This document shows positions 45,055-54,482 of a stretch of 64,000 nt of DNA, piece after piece. The notes beneath the pieces are model-generated. The model was not told the origin of the DNA, made no database searches, and was given only the letters and a program-made list of their open reading frames with translations. The translations under genes and the position numbers were made by a program. The stretch's first letter is position 1. Each line of letters starts with the position of its first letter. The DNA is from Burkholderia paludis (GTDB lineage Bacteria > Pseudomonadota > Gammaproteobacteria > Burkholderiales > Burkholderiaceae), in the NCBI RefSeq assembly GCF_000732615.1, contig NZ_JPGL01000055.1:1-64000 (forward strand), read 5' to 3'.

Positions 45055-46245
45055 ATGACGCCGCTCGACCGCCTCCTCGATTTCCTTTCCCGCCTTTCGT
45101 TCCGCATCCGCCTGCCGCAAAGCCGCGGCGGCCGCGTCGCGCTGGCGCTCGTGTTCATCTATTTCGTCTGGGGTTCGACCTACAGCGGCCTGCATTTCGC
45201 GCTGCAGTCGTTCCCGCCGCTGCTGCTGTCGGGGCTGCGCAACCTGCTCGGCGGGATCGGCCTGTTCGTCTTCGCGCTGCGGCGCAAGCCCGAATGGCCG
45301 ACGCTGCTCGAAATCCGCAATGCGGGGATCGTCGGCACGATGCTCGTCGCGCTGTCGTCGGGCACGATCGCGCTCGGGATCAGCTCGGTCAGCAGCGGCT
45401 CGGCCGCGGTGATGGTCGCCACGGTGCCGCTGTTCGCGACCGTGATCGCGGCGGTCGCCGGGCGGCCGGTCACGAAAGGCGAGTGGGCGGCCGTCGCGCT
45501 CGGGATGGTCGGCATCGTCATCCTGAATTCGGGCGGCGCGGCCGCGCAGAACTCGGCGCTCGGCACGATCTGCGTGCTGGCCGGCGCACTGTTCTGGGCC
45601 GGCGGCGCGCATCTCGCGACGCGGCTCAAGCTGCCGTCCGACCTGTTTCTCTCCACGTCGCTGCAGATCGGCCTCGGCGGCCTGATCTCGACGCTCGTCG
45701 CCTGGCTGATCGGCGAACGGATCGAACACGTGATGGTGGGGCCGGTGTTCGCGTTCGTGTACCTGATGGTGTTCTGCACGATGGCCGCGTACGTCGCGTA
45801 CGGCTATCTGATCCGCCACACGAGCCCGATCATCGCCAGCAGCTGCATGTACGTGAACCCGATCGTCGCGGTCGCGCTTGGCGCGCTGCTGCTCGGCGAG
45901 CCGGTGACGACGTCCACCGTGGTCGCGACCGTCGCGATCCTCGGCAGCGTCGGGCTGTCGTTCGTGTTCGATCCGGCGCGCCGGCCGGCGGCGCGCGCGG
46001 CAGCGGCCGCTGGGCCTGCCGTGGCGACCGCGACCGCGACCGCGACGGCGCCGGCGGCGGACGCCGCGTCCGCTTCCGAGCCGATCGCGGTACCCGATGC
46101 GGCGCCGATCCTGGCGCCTTCCGCCGTGCCGCTTGCCGTGCCGGCACCGGCCGCGGTGGTCGACCCGGCGGCGGTCATGGATCCGGCGCCGGCGTTCGCC
46201 GCGCCGCCGGTCGACCAAGCGGCGGCGCCCCGCGCCGACGCGTGA
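45055..46245 (+). CDS. EamA-family transporter (YedA-like) with Ala/Pro tail
   Basis: A 396-residue protein. The first 310 residues form a ten-helix EamA transporter (VALALVFIYFVWGSTYSGLHFALQSFPPLLLSGLRNLL is typical of the YedA group). The last 85 residues, after FVFDPARRP, are an Ala/Pro/Val-rich cytoplasmic tail with no known domain, including an Ala-Thr repeat (ATATATA) encoded by tandem GCGACC hexamers at 46024-46047. Likely a metabolite exporter; substrate unknown. It ends 22 bp from the convergent MFS gene. Confidence 0.86.
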   Translation: MTPLDRLLDFLSRLSFRIRLPQSRGGRVALALVFIYFVWGSTYSGLHFALQSFPPLLLSGLRNLLGGIGLFVFALRRKPEWPTLLEIRNAGIVGTMLVALSSGTIALGISSVSSGSAAVMVATVPLFATVIAAVAGRPVTKGEWAAVALGMVGIVILNSGGAAAQNSALGTICVLAGALFWAGGAHLATRLKLPSDLFLSTSLQIGLGGLISTLVAWLIGERIEHVMVGPVFAFVYLMVFCTMAAYVAYGYLIRHTSPIIASSCMYVNPIVAVALGALLLGEPVTTSTVVATVAILGSVGLSFVFDPARRPAARAAAAAGPAVATATATATAPAADAASASEPIAVPDAAPILAPSAVPLAVPAPAAVVDPAAVMDPAPAFAAPPVDQAAAPRADA

Positions 46246-46266
46246 CGCAGCTGCGGCCGGCCGCGG

Positions 46267-47466
46267 TCAGCCGCGCCGGCCGTTGCGATGGTGGAACACG
46301 CCCGCGCACAGCGTGAGCGCCAGCCCGGTCGCGCACATGCCGATCCAGCCGAACGCGTGCCACGCGGCGACGCCGGCCGACGAGCCGATCGCGCCGCCGA
46401 TGAAATAGCACACCATGTACACCGTGTTGACGCGGCTGCGCGCCTCGGGCTTCAGCGCATAAATGCGCGACTGGTTCGAGATCTGCGCGGCCTGCACGCC
46501 GACGTCCAGCACGACCACGCCGATCACGAGCCCGACGAGGCTCGCACCCGACAGCGCGAAGATGACGAACGACAGCGCGAGCAGCGCGATCGCGAGCGAG
46601 ATGATCGCGCGCGGGCCGCGCTGGTCCGCGAAACGGCCTGCGTACGGCGCCGCGAGCGCGCCTGCCGCACCGACGATCCCGAACAGGCCGGCCGCCTGCG
46701 GGCCCAGATGGAACGGCGCGCCGGCGAGCAGCAGCGTGAGCACGGGCCAGAATGCACTGAACGCCGCGAACAGCAACGCGCCCGTCAGCGACGCTTCGCG
46801 CAGCCCGCGCAGTTCGGCCGCCAGGTGCCACATCGAGCCGAGCAGCTTGCCGTACGGCAGGGTCGAGGTCGGCGAGCTGCGCGGCAGCCGCGCCACGATC
46901 ACGGCGGCGAGCGCGACGAGCGCCACGACCGAGGCGGCGAATACCGCCCGCCAGCCGAAGTATTCGGCGATGAAGCCGGCGGCCGTGCGGGCCAGCAGGA
47001 TGCCGAGCAGCAGGCCGCTCATCACCGTGCCGACCGCCTGCCCGCGCTCGGCCGGCGGCGCGATCTCGGCGGCGAACGGCACGGCCTGTTGCGCGATGGT
47101 CGCGAGCACGCCGATCGCCAGGCTCGCGGCGGCGAGCACGGCCAGCGACGGCGCGCTGGCGGCCACGATCAGCGCGACCGACAGGCCGGCGATCTGCATC
47201 AGGATCAGCCGGCGGCGGTCGAAGCGATCGCCGAGCGGCGCGAGCAGGAACATGCCGGCCGCATAGCCGAGCTGCGTCGCGGTCGGCACGACGCCGATCC
47301 ACGCAGCGCCGCCGGAAAAGCTCGAACGGAAGCTGTCGAGCAGCGGCTGGTTGTAGTAGATGTTCGCGACGGATACGCCCGCGATCGTCGCGAGCAGCAA
47401 CAGCAGGCTGCGCGAGTAGTGGGGCGAGGCGTCGTCGGACGGATGGTCGGTGGAGGCGCTGGACAT
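46267..47466 (-). CDS. MFS transporter
   Basis: A 399-residue, twelve-helix major facilitator of the drug/sugar efflux type. The loop 2-3 signature is seen as APLGDRFDRRRLILMQ, and the start of helix 1-2 reads SVANIYYNQPLLDSF, typical of the YnfM/arabinose-polymer-efflux-like group. The start at 47466 follows a short polar N terminus. Substrate unknown. The gene is monocistronic. Confidence 0.88.
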   Translation of the reverse strand: MSSASTDHPSDDASPHYSRSLLLLLATIAGVSVANIYYNQPLLDSFRSSFSGGAAWIGVVPTATQLGYAAGMFLLAPLGDRFDRRRLILMQIAGLSVALIVAASAPSLAVLAAASLAIGVLATIAQQAVPFAAEIAPPAERGQAVGTVMSGLLLGILLARTAAGFIAEYFGWRAVFAASVVALVALAAVIVARLPRSSPTSTLPYGKLLGSMWHLAAELRGLREASLTGALLFAAFSAFWPVLTLLLAGAPFHLGPQAAGLFGIVGAAGALAAPYAGRFADQRGPRAIISLAIALLALSFVIFALSGASLVGLVIGVVVLDVGVQAAQISNQSRIYALKPEARSRVNTVYMVCYFIGGAIGSSAGVAAWHAFGWIGMCATGLALTLCAGVFHHRNGRRG

Positions 47467-47622
47467 GGCGGCACGAGGCGGAGTGGGCAGGCGCGGGCAC
47501 GCGGGCGGGCCGGGCGCCGGTCGAGGCTGCCGATCATACCGGAGCGCCGTGAATCGTGCCGGGGCGGGCGGCGAACCGGCGCAACCGGCCGGCCGTCGCC
47601 CGTCGTCGCGCGCGTCGCCTTC

Positions 47623-48447
47623 TCAGTCGACCAGTTCGCCGGTCGGTTCGTAGAACGGATAGGGGCCGGCGCCTTCATCCACATACACATGGTGCGACGT
47701 CATGCCGGTATCCGGCGCATAGCGATGCACCGCGAATGCCGGCGGTTCGAGCCGGAACGCGGACGGCGCGTCGGCCCGCAGGTCGAATGCGACCTGATGC
47801 GCGGGCGACGGCACCGCCGCCGCGAGCGTGCCGCCAAACCGCGTGAACATCGTGCGGTGCACGTGGCCGCACAGCACGCGCTCGACGTTCGGATGGCCGC
47901 GCAGCAGCGCGTCGAGTTTCGAGGCGGCGGCGGGGGCGAGGCGCAGTGCATCCATGTGGCCGATTCCCGAGACGAACGGCGGATGATGCAGCGCGACGAT
48001 CACCGGCCGGTCGCGCGCGGCGTCGAGCTGCGCGGCGAGCCATGCGAGCCGCGTGTCGCACAGGTCGCCGTGGCTGGCGCCGGGCACCTGCGAATCGAGC
48101 GCGAGCACGCGCACCGCGCCGAGATCGAGCGCGTACTGCACGAATTCGCCGTCGTGCAGTTCGGCGCGCTCGGCGAACGCGCGGCGCAGCCCGGCGCGGT
48201 CGTCGTGGTTGCCGATCATCAGGTAGTACGGAATCTCGAGCGCCGCGAGCAGCCCGCGCAGGTTGCCGTACTCCTCGTCGTGGCCGAAGTCGGTCAGGTC
48301 GCCGGTGACGAGCACCGCATCGGGACGCGGCACGAGCGCGTTCAGTTTCGCGATGCAGCGCGCGAGCGCGGCCGCCGTGTCGACGCGCCGGTACGCGAGC
48401 TGACCCGGACGCTTGATGTGGAGATCGCTGATTTGAGCAAGCAGCAT
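47623..48447 (-). CDS. GpdQ-like binuclear metallophosphodiesterase
   Basis: A 274-residue calcineurin-fold phosphodiesterase, very close in layout to glycerophosphodiesterase GpdQ of Enterobacter (274 residues). The metal ligands fall at the same positions: Asp8 and His10 (ISDLH), Asp50 (TGDLTD), Asn80 (GNHDD), the HHPP pair near 154, and His195/His197 (GHVH). It has no signal peptide, so it acts in the cytoplasm. It is the last gene after an ABC importer, so it probably hydrolyses the imported phosphodiester. The start at 48447 gives the canonical N terminus. Confidence 0.88.
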   Translation of the reverse strand: MLLAQISDLHIKRPGQLAYRRVDTAAALARCIAKLNALVPRPDAVLVTGDLTDFGHDEEYGNLRGLLAALEIPYYLMIGNHDDRAGLRRAFAERAELHDGEFVQYALDLGAVRVLALDSQVPGASHGDLCDTRLAWLAAQLDAARDRPVIVALHHPPFVSGIGHMDALRLAPAAASKLDALLRGHPNVERVLCGHVHRTMFTRFGGTLAAAVPSPAHQVAFDLRADAPSAFRLEPPAFAVHRYAPDTGMTSHHVYVDEGAGPYPFYEPTGELVD

Positions 48448-48534
48448 CGTCGTTTTCCGGAATTGTCTGGTTATCGTGGGGGCGGCGTCGTGCGCCGCGA
48501 CAGGGTGGTGCATGAATGATGCACGAATGACGGA

Positions 48535-49566
48535 TTACGCGCCGAGCGCGATCAGGCCTTCCGGTGCGATCGTCATGCCGACCGCCGTGCCGCGCGCAAG
48601 CGCGATGCGGCCGGGGACGTCGATCACGAGCGCGTCGGGCGCCGCATGCTCGATCGTGAGCCGCGTGCGCTCGCCGAGGAACGCGCACGCGCCGACCGTG
48701 CCGCGCAGCGGCGCATGCGCGGGATCGACGAGCTGCGCGTCCTCGGGGCGGAAGAACCATTCGTCGGCGGCGTGCGGCGTCGCGATCGCCCCGCCCGTCG
48801 TCACGAGCGCGCCATCGCGCCACTGGCCCGCGAGCCGGTTCAGCGTGCCGATGAACTGCGCGACCGTGCGGTTCGCCGGCCGGTAGTAGATGTCGCGCGG
48901 CGTGCCGATCTGTTCGATGCGGCCGGCGCCCATCACGACGATCCGGTCGCCGAGTTCCATCGCCTCGGCCTGGTCGTGCGTCACGTAGACGGTCGTCACG
49001 CCGAGCTCGCGCAGCAGCGCATTCATCTCGCGACGCAGCGCATCACGCAGCTTCGCGTCGAGCGCGGTCAACGGTTCGTCGAGCAGCAGCACGCGCGGCC
49101 GCACCGCGAGCGCGCGCGCCAGCGCGACGCGCTGGCGCTGGCCGCCCGACAGTTGATCGATCGGCTTGTCCGCGTGCGCGTCGAGCCGCATCATCGCGAG
49201 CAGTTCGTCGACGCGCTCGCGCAGTGCGCGCGGCGCGGTCTTGCGGATCTTCAGCCCGTAGCCGACGTTGCCGCGCACGGTCAGGTTCGGAAACAGCGCG
49301 TAGTTCTGGAACACCATGCCGACCTGGCGGCGCTCGATCGGCAGCGTGGTGACATCGTCGTTGCCGAACGCGATGGTGCCGCCGGCGTCCGGCGTGTCGA
49401 GCCCCGCGATCAGGCGCAGCGTCGTGGTCTTGCCGCAGCCCGACGGCCCGAGCAGCACGAGCGTCTCGCCGGCGCCGATCGACAGGTCGAGCGGCTCGAG
49501 CACGCGCGTGCCGCGGAAGGTCTTCGCGCAGCCGGTCAGGGTGATGGGAGTGGAATCGAGTTTCAT
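48535..49566 (-). CDS. ABC transporter ATP-binding protein (PhnT/PotA-like)
   Basis: A 343-residue ATPase: Walker A GPSGCGKTT (about residues 39-47), signature LSGGQRQRVALARALA, Walker B VLLLDEPLTALDAKLR, H-loop YVTHDQAEA, and a C-terminal TOBE domain (GTVGACAFLGERTRLTIEHAAPDALVID). It is the energy module of the importer encoded by the four genes around it. The sequence type is shared by the 2-aminoethylphosphonate, polyamine and iron families. Confidence 0.9.
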   Translation of the reverse strand: MKLDSTPITLTGCAKTFRGTRVLEPLDLSIGAGETLVLLGPSGCGKTTTLRLIAGLDTPDAGGTIAFGNDDVTTLPIERRQVGMVFQNYALFPNLTVRGNVGYGLKIRKTAPRALRERVDELLAMMRLDAHADKPIDQLSGGQRQRVALARALAVRPRVLLLDEPLTALDAKLRDALRREMNALLRELGVTTVYVTHDQAEAMELGDRIVVMGAGRIEQIGTPRDIYYRPANRTVAQFIGTLNRLAGQWRDGALVTTGGAIATPHAADEWFFRPEDAQLVDPAHAPLRGTVGACAFLGERTRLTIEHAAPDALVIDVPGRIALARGTAVGMTIAPEGLIALGA

Positions 49567-49579
49567 GTGAGCGGGAAAG

Positions 49580-50476
49580 TCAGCGTGCGCGGCGCTTGAG
49601 CGCGCGCGTGCCGGACGGATCGACGCCGAGCCACTGCATCGCGACGAGGAGCGGCAGCGTCATCAGCAGGAACAGGATCGTGTACGCGCTGCCGACTTCG
49701 AGGCGCAGCGACGCATACGTATCGGCAAGCCCGACCGGCAGCGTCTTGGTGTCGGGCGTGTGCAGCATCCACGTGAGGTTGAATTCGCCGATCGACAGCG
49801 TGAGCACCGCCAGCGCACCCGCGACGATGCCGGGGCGCAGGTTCGGCAGCACGATCGTGACGAAGCGCGTGACGAACGACGCGCCGAGGCTCGCCGCACC
49901 TTCCTCGAGCGTGCGCAGGTCGGCGCCGGCCGCCACCGCCGCCACCGCGCGCACCATGAACGGCAGCGTGAACACGACGTGGCCGACGACGATGAACCAC
50001 AGGCTCATCCGGAACGCGGTGAAGCCGCCGTAGACGACGAGCAGCGCGAGCGCCGACGCGAGTCCCGGCAGCGCGACCGGCAGCACGAGCGCTTCCTCGA
50101 TCGCGCGCGCGACGCGGCTCTTGCTGCGCGCGAGGGCGTAGCCGGCGGGCACGCCGACCGCCAGCACGATCGCAAGCGTCGCGAACGCGACGTAGAGCGA
50201 CAGCGCGACCGAGCCGTGATACTGCTCCCAAACCTGTTCGAGCCAGCGCAGCGTGAGCCCGCTCGACAATCCGCGGAAATAGTTGACGGTCAGGCCTGCG
50301 AGTACCGACATCACGACGGGCACGATCAGGAACGCGCACAGCAGCAGCGTGACGCCCCACTGGAGGGCGGCGATCGCGCGCGTGCCCGTGACGCGCGGGG
50401 CGCGCCGAGCCGTGCCGTTCGCCTGTGCGGGAGCGGGCGCCGGCGACGGCGTGGACGAGCCGGAAAGCGATTGCAT
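49580..50476 (-). CDS. ABC transporter permease (PhnV-like)
   Basis: A 298-residue permease with six helices and the EAA loop LEEGAASLGASFVTRFVTIVLPNLRPGI. A polar Ala/Pro-rich N terminus of about 30 residues precedes the first helix. It follows the other permease by 10 bp and precedes the ATPase by 13 bp, so all are on one transcript. The PhnV label reflects sequence style only. Confidence 0.88.
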   Translation of the reverse strand: MQSLSGSSTPSPAPAPAQANGTARRAPRVTGTRAIAALQWGVTLLLCAFLIVPVVMSVLAGLTVNYFRGLSSGLTLRWLEQVWEQYHGSVALSLYVAFATLAIVLAVGVPAGYALARSKSRVARAIEEALVLPVALPGLASALALLVVYGGFTAFRMSLWFIVVGHVVFTLPFMVRAVAAVAAGADLRTLEEGAASLGASFVTRFVTIVLPNLRPGIVAGALAVLTLSIGEFNLTWMLHTPDTKTLPVGLADTYASLRLEVGSAYTILFLLMTLPLLVAMQWLGVDPSGTRALKRRAR

Positions 50477-50486
50477 GGAGGACTCC

Positions 50487-51311
50487 TCAGGCCGCAGCGG
50501 CGGCGGTGTGGCCCGTGAACCGGCGCGCGAGCGCGAGCACGGCCCACGTGACGATGCCGAGTACGATCGACAGGCCGGCCGCCGTCGCGATGTTTGCGTT
50601 CAGCGTGAACTCGGTATAGATCGTCATCGGCAGCACGTTCAGGTCGGTGGCGAGCGTGAACGCAGTGCCGAAGGCGCCCATCGCGGTCGCGAAGCAGATC
50701 GCGCCGGCTGCGATCAGGCCGGGCGCGAGCGCGGGCAGCACGATGTCGACGAAGATGCGCCACGGCGACGCGCCGAGCGAACGCGCGGCTTCCTCGAGCG
50801 ACGCGTCGAGCTTCGACGCGGCCGCGATCACGGTGACGATCACGCGCGGAATCGAGAAATACAGGTAGCCGACGAACAGCCCGGCGACCGAATACGCGAA
50901 TACCCACTTGTCGCCGGTGAGCTTCGCGGACAGCATGCCGATCAGCCCCTGGCGCCCGGCAAGCATGATCACCATGAAGCCGACCACGACGCCCGGGAAC
51001 GCGAGCGGGAACGTGAGCAACGCGAGCAGCACGCGCTTGCCCGTGAATTCGCGGCGCGCGAGCAGGAGGCCGGCGATCGTCGACAGCACGAGCGTCGCGA
51101 GCGTGACGCCCGCGGACAGCGCGATGGTCCCGCCGAGGCTCCTCATGTAGCGCGCGTTGCCGAGCAGCGCGGCGTACTGCGAGAAGAACGCGCCGTCGGC
51201 GGACACCTGCACGAGCGCCGCCATCGGCAGCAGCCAGAACGCGGCGAACACCGCAAGCGCGGGCGCGACGAGCGCGACGCGCCAGCGCAGCGGGAAGGTC
51301 AGGTCGAGCAT
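50487..51311 (-). CDS. ABC transporter permease (PhnU-like)
   Basis: A 274-residue permease, six helices, EAA loop LEEAARSLGASPWRIFVDIVLPALAPGL. The start at 51311 (LDLTFPLRWRVALVAPALAVF) removes a spurious upstream extension that overlaps the substrate-binding gene. It forms a heterodimeric channel with the neighbouring permease. Confidence 0.88.
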   Translation of the reverse strand: MLDLTFPLRWRVALVAPALAVFAAFWLLPMAALVQVSADGAFFSQYAALLGNARYMRSLGGTIALSAGVTLATLVLSTIAGLLLARREFTGKRVLLALLTFPLAFPGVVVGFMVIMLAGRQGLIGMLSAKLTGDKWVFAYSVAGLFVGYLYFSIPRVIVTVIAAASKLDASLEEAARSLGASPWRIFVDIVLPALAPGLIAAGAICFATAMGAFGTAFTLATDLNVLPMTIYTEFTLNANIATAAGLSIVLGIVTWAVLALARRFTGHTAAAAA

Positions 51312-51328
51312 CGGTCGGGACCCGCCGC

Positions 51329-52357
51329 TTATTGCATGACTTGCAGGTACTGCTGGCCGAACGCCTGCTGGCCGGCCGCCATCTTGCCGAAGTCGACCGA
51401 CCTGGCCCGCGCGTATTCGCTCGCCGGCAGGAACTTCGCGGCGATGTCGGCGCCGAGCGCCTGCGCGCGCACCGGGCGCAGGTAGGCGTTGGCCCACAGC
51501 TTCTGGCCTTCGTCCGACAGCACGAAATCGAGCACCTTCTTGCCGTTCGCGTCGTGCGGCGCGCCTTTCACGAGGCTCATCACGTACGGCACCGCGATCG
51601 TGCCTTCCTTCGGAATCACGAACTCGACGTTCGCGTTGTCCTTGTACTTCGCGCGATACGCGTCGAAGTCGTAGTCGAGCAGGATCGGAATCTCGCCCGA
51701 CAGCACGCGCGCATATGCGGTCTGCTTCGGCACGATCGGCGCGTTCGCCTTCAGCTTCCGGAACCAGTCGAGCGCCGGCTTGAAGTTGTCGAGGCTGCCG
51801 CCGAGCGCCTGGTTCACGGCGACCGCGCCCGCATAGCCGACGAACGCGCTCGACGGGTCGAGATAACCGACCATGCCCTTGTATTCGGGCTTCAGCAGGT
51901 CGGCCCACGAACGCGGCACCGGCTTGCCGTCGAGGGCGTCCTTGTTCACGAAGAAGCCGAGCGTGCCCGAGTGGATCGCGAACCAGTAGCCTTGCGGATC
52001 CTTCAGGTTCGCGGGGATGTCGTTCCAGTGCGCGGGCTTGTACGGCGCGATCACGCCCTTGTCCTTCGCCTGGAACGCCGACGACACGCCCAGGTAGACG
52101 ACGTCGGCGACCGGGCTCTTCTGTTCGGCGATCAGTTGCGCGATCGACTGGCCCGAGTTCTTGTTGTCGAACGGTACGCGGATGCCCGTCTTCTGCTTGA
52201 TCGCGGCGATCTGCGCGGCCCAGTCGGCCCATTCGGGCGGGCAGTTGTAGCAGATCGCCGTTTCATCGGCGTGGGCGGCGGGCGCGCCCGCGATGAGCGC
52301 GGCGCAGGCGACGGGCGCTGCGAGCGCGCGCAGCAGCGAGGTCAGGCGAAAGGACAC
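51329..52357 (-). CDS. ABC transporter substrate-binding protein (phosphonate/phosphodiester-like)
   Basis: A 342-residue periplasmic protein. I place the start at GTG 52357, which has a GGAG site 7 bp upstream and gives a clean signal peptide ending AHA before DETAICYNCPPEWADWAAQ. The fold is the family-1 type shared by Fe(III), thiamine and 2-aminoethylphosphonate binders (IAQLIAEQKSPVADVVYLGVSSAFQAKDKGVI). The CYNC pair near the mature N terminus could form a disulfide. The downstream phosphodiesterase suggests a phosphorylated organic ligand. Confidence 0.88.
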   Translation of the reverse strand: MSFRLTSLLRALAAPVACAALIAGAPAAHADETAICYNCPPEWADWAAQIAAIKQKTGIRVPFDNKNSGQSIAQLIAEQKSPVADVVYLGVSSAFQAKDKGVIAPYKPAHWNDIPANLKDPQGYWFAIHSGTLGFFVNKDALDGKPVPRSWADLLKPEYKGMVGYLDPSSAFVGYAGAVAVNQALGGSLDNFKPALDWFRKLKANAPIVPKQTAYARVLSGEIPILLDYDFDAYRAKYKDNANVEFVIPKEGTIAVPYVMSLVKGAPHDANGKKVLDFVLSDEGQKLWANAYLRPVRAQALGADIAAKFLPASEYARARSVDFGKMAAGQQAFGQQYLQVMQ

Positions 52358-52424
52358 GGTGGGTCTCCGGGCGAGGGTGTGGCGCTGGGTGGTGGGTTGG
52401 GTGCGCGCCGGGTAGCGCGCGCGT

Positions 52425-53450
52425 TCAGGCCTTGTGCAAGTGCAGGTCGGCGGCCGGCGGTGCGATCGTCGCACCGTCGCGCACCGCATGCGGCAGGATC
52501 AGCGACGTGCGCTCGAGGGTCGCGCCGCCGATGCATTCGACGAGACGCTGCCACGCATGGCGGCCGATCTCGCGGTTCGGCGTCGCAACGCTCGCCAGCG
52601 GCGGCGCGAGCAGTTCGCCGATCGCGATCCCGTCGAAGCCGAGCACCGACAGATCGTCGGGAATCGAGAAGCCCGCGCGGCGCAGGCCGCGCATCACGAC
52701 CATCGCGAGCAGGTCGTTGCTGCAGAAGAGGGCGGTCGGGCGCGTCGCGTCCGCTGTCAGATGCGCGAGCACCGCATCGGGCAGCTCGGGCGCGTTGAAA
52801 TCGACTTCGACCGGCGGCAGCGTCGCGACGCCGCTTTCCTCGAGGGCCTGCGCATAACCGAGATGGCGCTGGCGCGCGCGGTCCGACGCGGCGAGCGAGC
52901 CGGCCAGCATCAGCACGCGGCGGTGGCCGCGCGCGATCAGCAGCCGGACACCGTCGTAGGCGGCGCGACGGTTGTCGACCGAGACCGACGGGCGCCGCCG
53001 CGTGTCGTTGTGCATCAGCACATAGTGCGGACCGTCGTGGTCGAGCATGTCGAGCAGCGGATGCGTGTCGGCGTCGGCGACGGTGAGGATCAGCCCTTCG
53101 ACGCGCTGCTCGCGCAGCGTCTCGATCGCGTGGCGCTCGCGCGCCGCATCGTATTCGGTCGTCATCAGGATCAGCTTGAAGCCGGCCGCGGTCGCGAGTT
53201 CGTCGACGCCCTGCAGGCAGTCGGCGAACACCGGATTCGACAGCGTCGGCACGACGACGCCGACGAGCCGCGTGCGCTCGCCGCGCAGTTGCCGGCCGAG
53301 CGGGCTCGGCCGGAACTGCAGCGTGTCGATCGCGGTGCGGATCGTCTGCAGCGTGGCGGGGCTGACGGTGTGCGGCGCGTTGATCGCACGCGAGACGGTG
53401 GCGATCGAGAAGCCCGCGAGGGCAGCGACGTCCTTGATGGTCGAGGTCAT
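52425..53450 (-). CDS. LacI-family transcriptional regulator
   Basis: A 341-residue repressor. The N-terminal HTH and hinge read IKDVAALAGFSIATVSRAINAPHTVSPATLQTIRTAIDTLQFRPSPLGRQLRG, and the effector domain is of the periplasmic-binding fold. It is the first gene of the operon: the substrate-binding gene follows after 67 bp. Two AAACGTTT-centred operators lie just upstream, so the regulator probably represses its own operon and is released by an imported ligand. Confidence 0.92.
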   Translation of the reverse strand: MTSTIKDVAALAGFSIATVSRAINAPHTVSPATLQTIRTAIDTLQFRPSPLGRQLRGERTRLVGVVVPTLSNPVFADCLQGVDELATAAGFKLILMTTEYDAARERHAIETLREQRVEGLILTVADADTHPLLDMLDHDGPHYVLMHNDTRRRPSVSVDNRRAAYDGVRLLIARGHRRVLMLAGSLAASDRARQRHLGYAQALEESGVATLPPVEVDFNAPELPDAVLAHLTADATRPTALFCSNDLLAMVVMRGLRRAGFSIPDDLSVLGFDGIAIGELLAPPLASVATPNREIGRHAWQRLVECIGGATLERTSLILPHAVRDGATIAPPAADLHLHKA

Positions 53451-53463
53451 GAAGTAACGCGAT

Positions 53464-53502
53464 GTAAACGTTTTCGGCCGGAAAATTATCGAAAACGTTT
53501 GT
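53464..53502. promoter_or_regulatory. Tandem LacI-type operators
   Basis: GTAAACGTTTTC (53464-53475) and GAAAACGTTTGT (53491-53502), each centred on the AAACGTTT palindrome with the central CG typical of LacI/PurR sites. The centres are 27 bp apart, roughly 2.5 helical turns. The first lies 14 bp before the regulator start codon. Confidence 0.72.
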
Positions 53503-53676
53503 GACTGCGCGATGACGCTCGCGACGCCTGTTTCGTGAAAAGCACGACACAAACGTCAGACGGTTGTGCCCGCCGGACGACGTGGAAACGATTGTATCGG
53601 GGATGGTGCGGCGCGGGAGGAAGTATGAAGGCGGCGCAGCGGGCAGGCGCGGCCCGCCCGCATGCCGCCGGGTGCG

Positions 53677-54324
53677 TTACACGAGCCGCGGCAGCAGCGT
53701 GCGCACTTCGTCGAGCAGTCGGGCAATCGCGTCGGGCTGGTTCGACACGTGCAGCAGCAGGTGTTTCTGGAAGAGCCCGTCGAGCAGCGCATAGGCGGCG
53801 CCCGGCGTGATCGACGGCTGCCGGCCGCCGAGTTCGGCATAGCGCATGACGACTCGCCAGACCATTTCCTCGAGGCTCTTGTCGATCTCGTTCACGACGT
53901 CGCGAAACGCGTCCTCGAACAGCGCCTGTGCGCGCAGGTCGTACCAGAGGCTGTGCATTTGCGGCTCGTCGCGGATCGTTTCCGCGAGCTTGTCGAGGAA
54001 GCCGTTCATCAGCGCTTCCTGCGACTGCGCGGCGGCCGTCACCACGTCGTAACGCGTCGCGCACTGTGCCTTGAATTGCCGGATGCTGCAGCGGATCAGG
54101 TCGAGCTTGTCTTCGAAGTAGTAATGCAGCACCGCATGCGTGTACTCCGACTTCTGCGCGATTTCGCGCAGGCTGGTCTTGGCGTACCCGAGCTCCGCGA
54201 GTGTGTTCAGCGCGGCTTCCGCGAGTTCGACGCGACGCGCTTCGTACTTGTCCACGGGATCGCGCCTCGGGCGTGCCGAACGTTGTCGCGTGGCAGTGGG
54301 CGCGGGGTCGTGCTGCTTCGTCAT
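53677..54324 (-). CDS. TetR-family transcriptional regulator
   Basis: A 215-residue repressor: HTH VELAEAALNTLAELGYAKTSLREIAQKSEYTHAVLHYYFEDKLDLI, then an all-helical ligand domain. The start at 54324 uses a good AGCAGG site. It is divergent from the five-gene catabolic operon that begins at 54588. The shared 263-bp region has a long inverted repeat, so the protein most likely represses that operon until a pathway intermediate, perhaps an acyl-CoA, binds. Confidence 0.9.
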   Translation of the reverse strand: MTKQHDPAPTATRQRSARPRRDPVDKYEARRVELAEAALNTLAELGYAKTSLREIAQKSEYTHAVLHYYFEDKLDLIRCSIRQFKAQCATRYDVVTAAAQSQEALMNGFLDKLAETIRDEPQMHSLWYDLRAQALFEDAFRDVVNEIDKSLEEMVWRVVMRYAELGGRQPSITPGAAYALLDGLFQKHLLLHVSNQPDAIARLLDEVRTLLPRLV

Positions 54325-54482
54325 CCTGCTGTCGTCTCCTGTCGAGCGGTTGCGCCGCACGATGCCGCGCGGCTTGCGCGGCGCCGTCGTCGGTCGGCCA
54401 TTGCATTGTGCAAAGCAGCGAAACGACTGTCAAGAAAAAACCGGACGGTTGTAAAAATAAATCTTGACACGCGGATAGCAAT

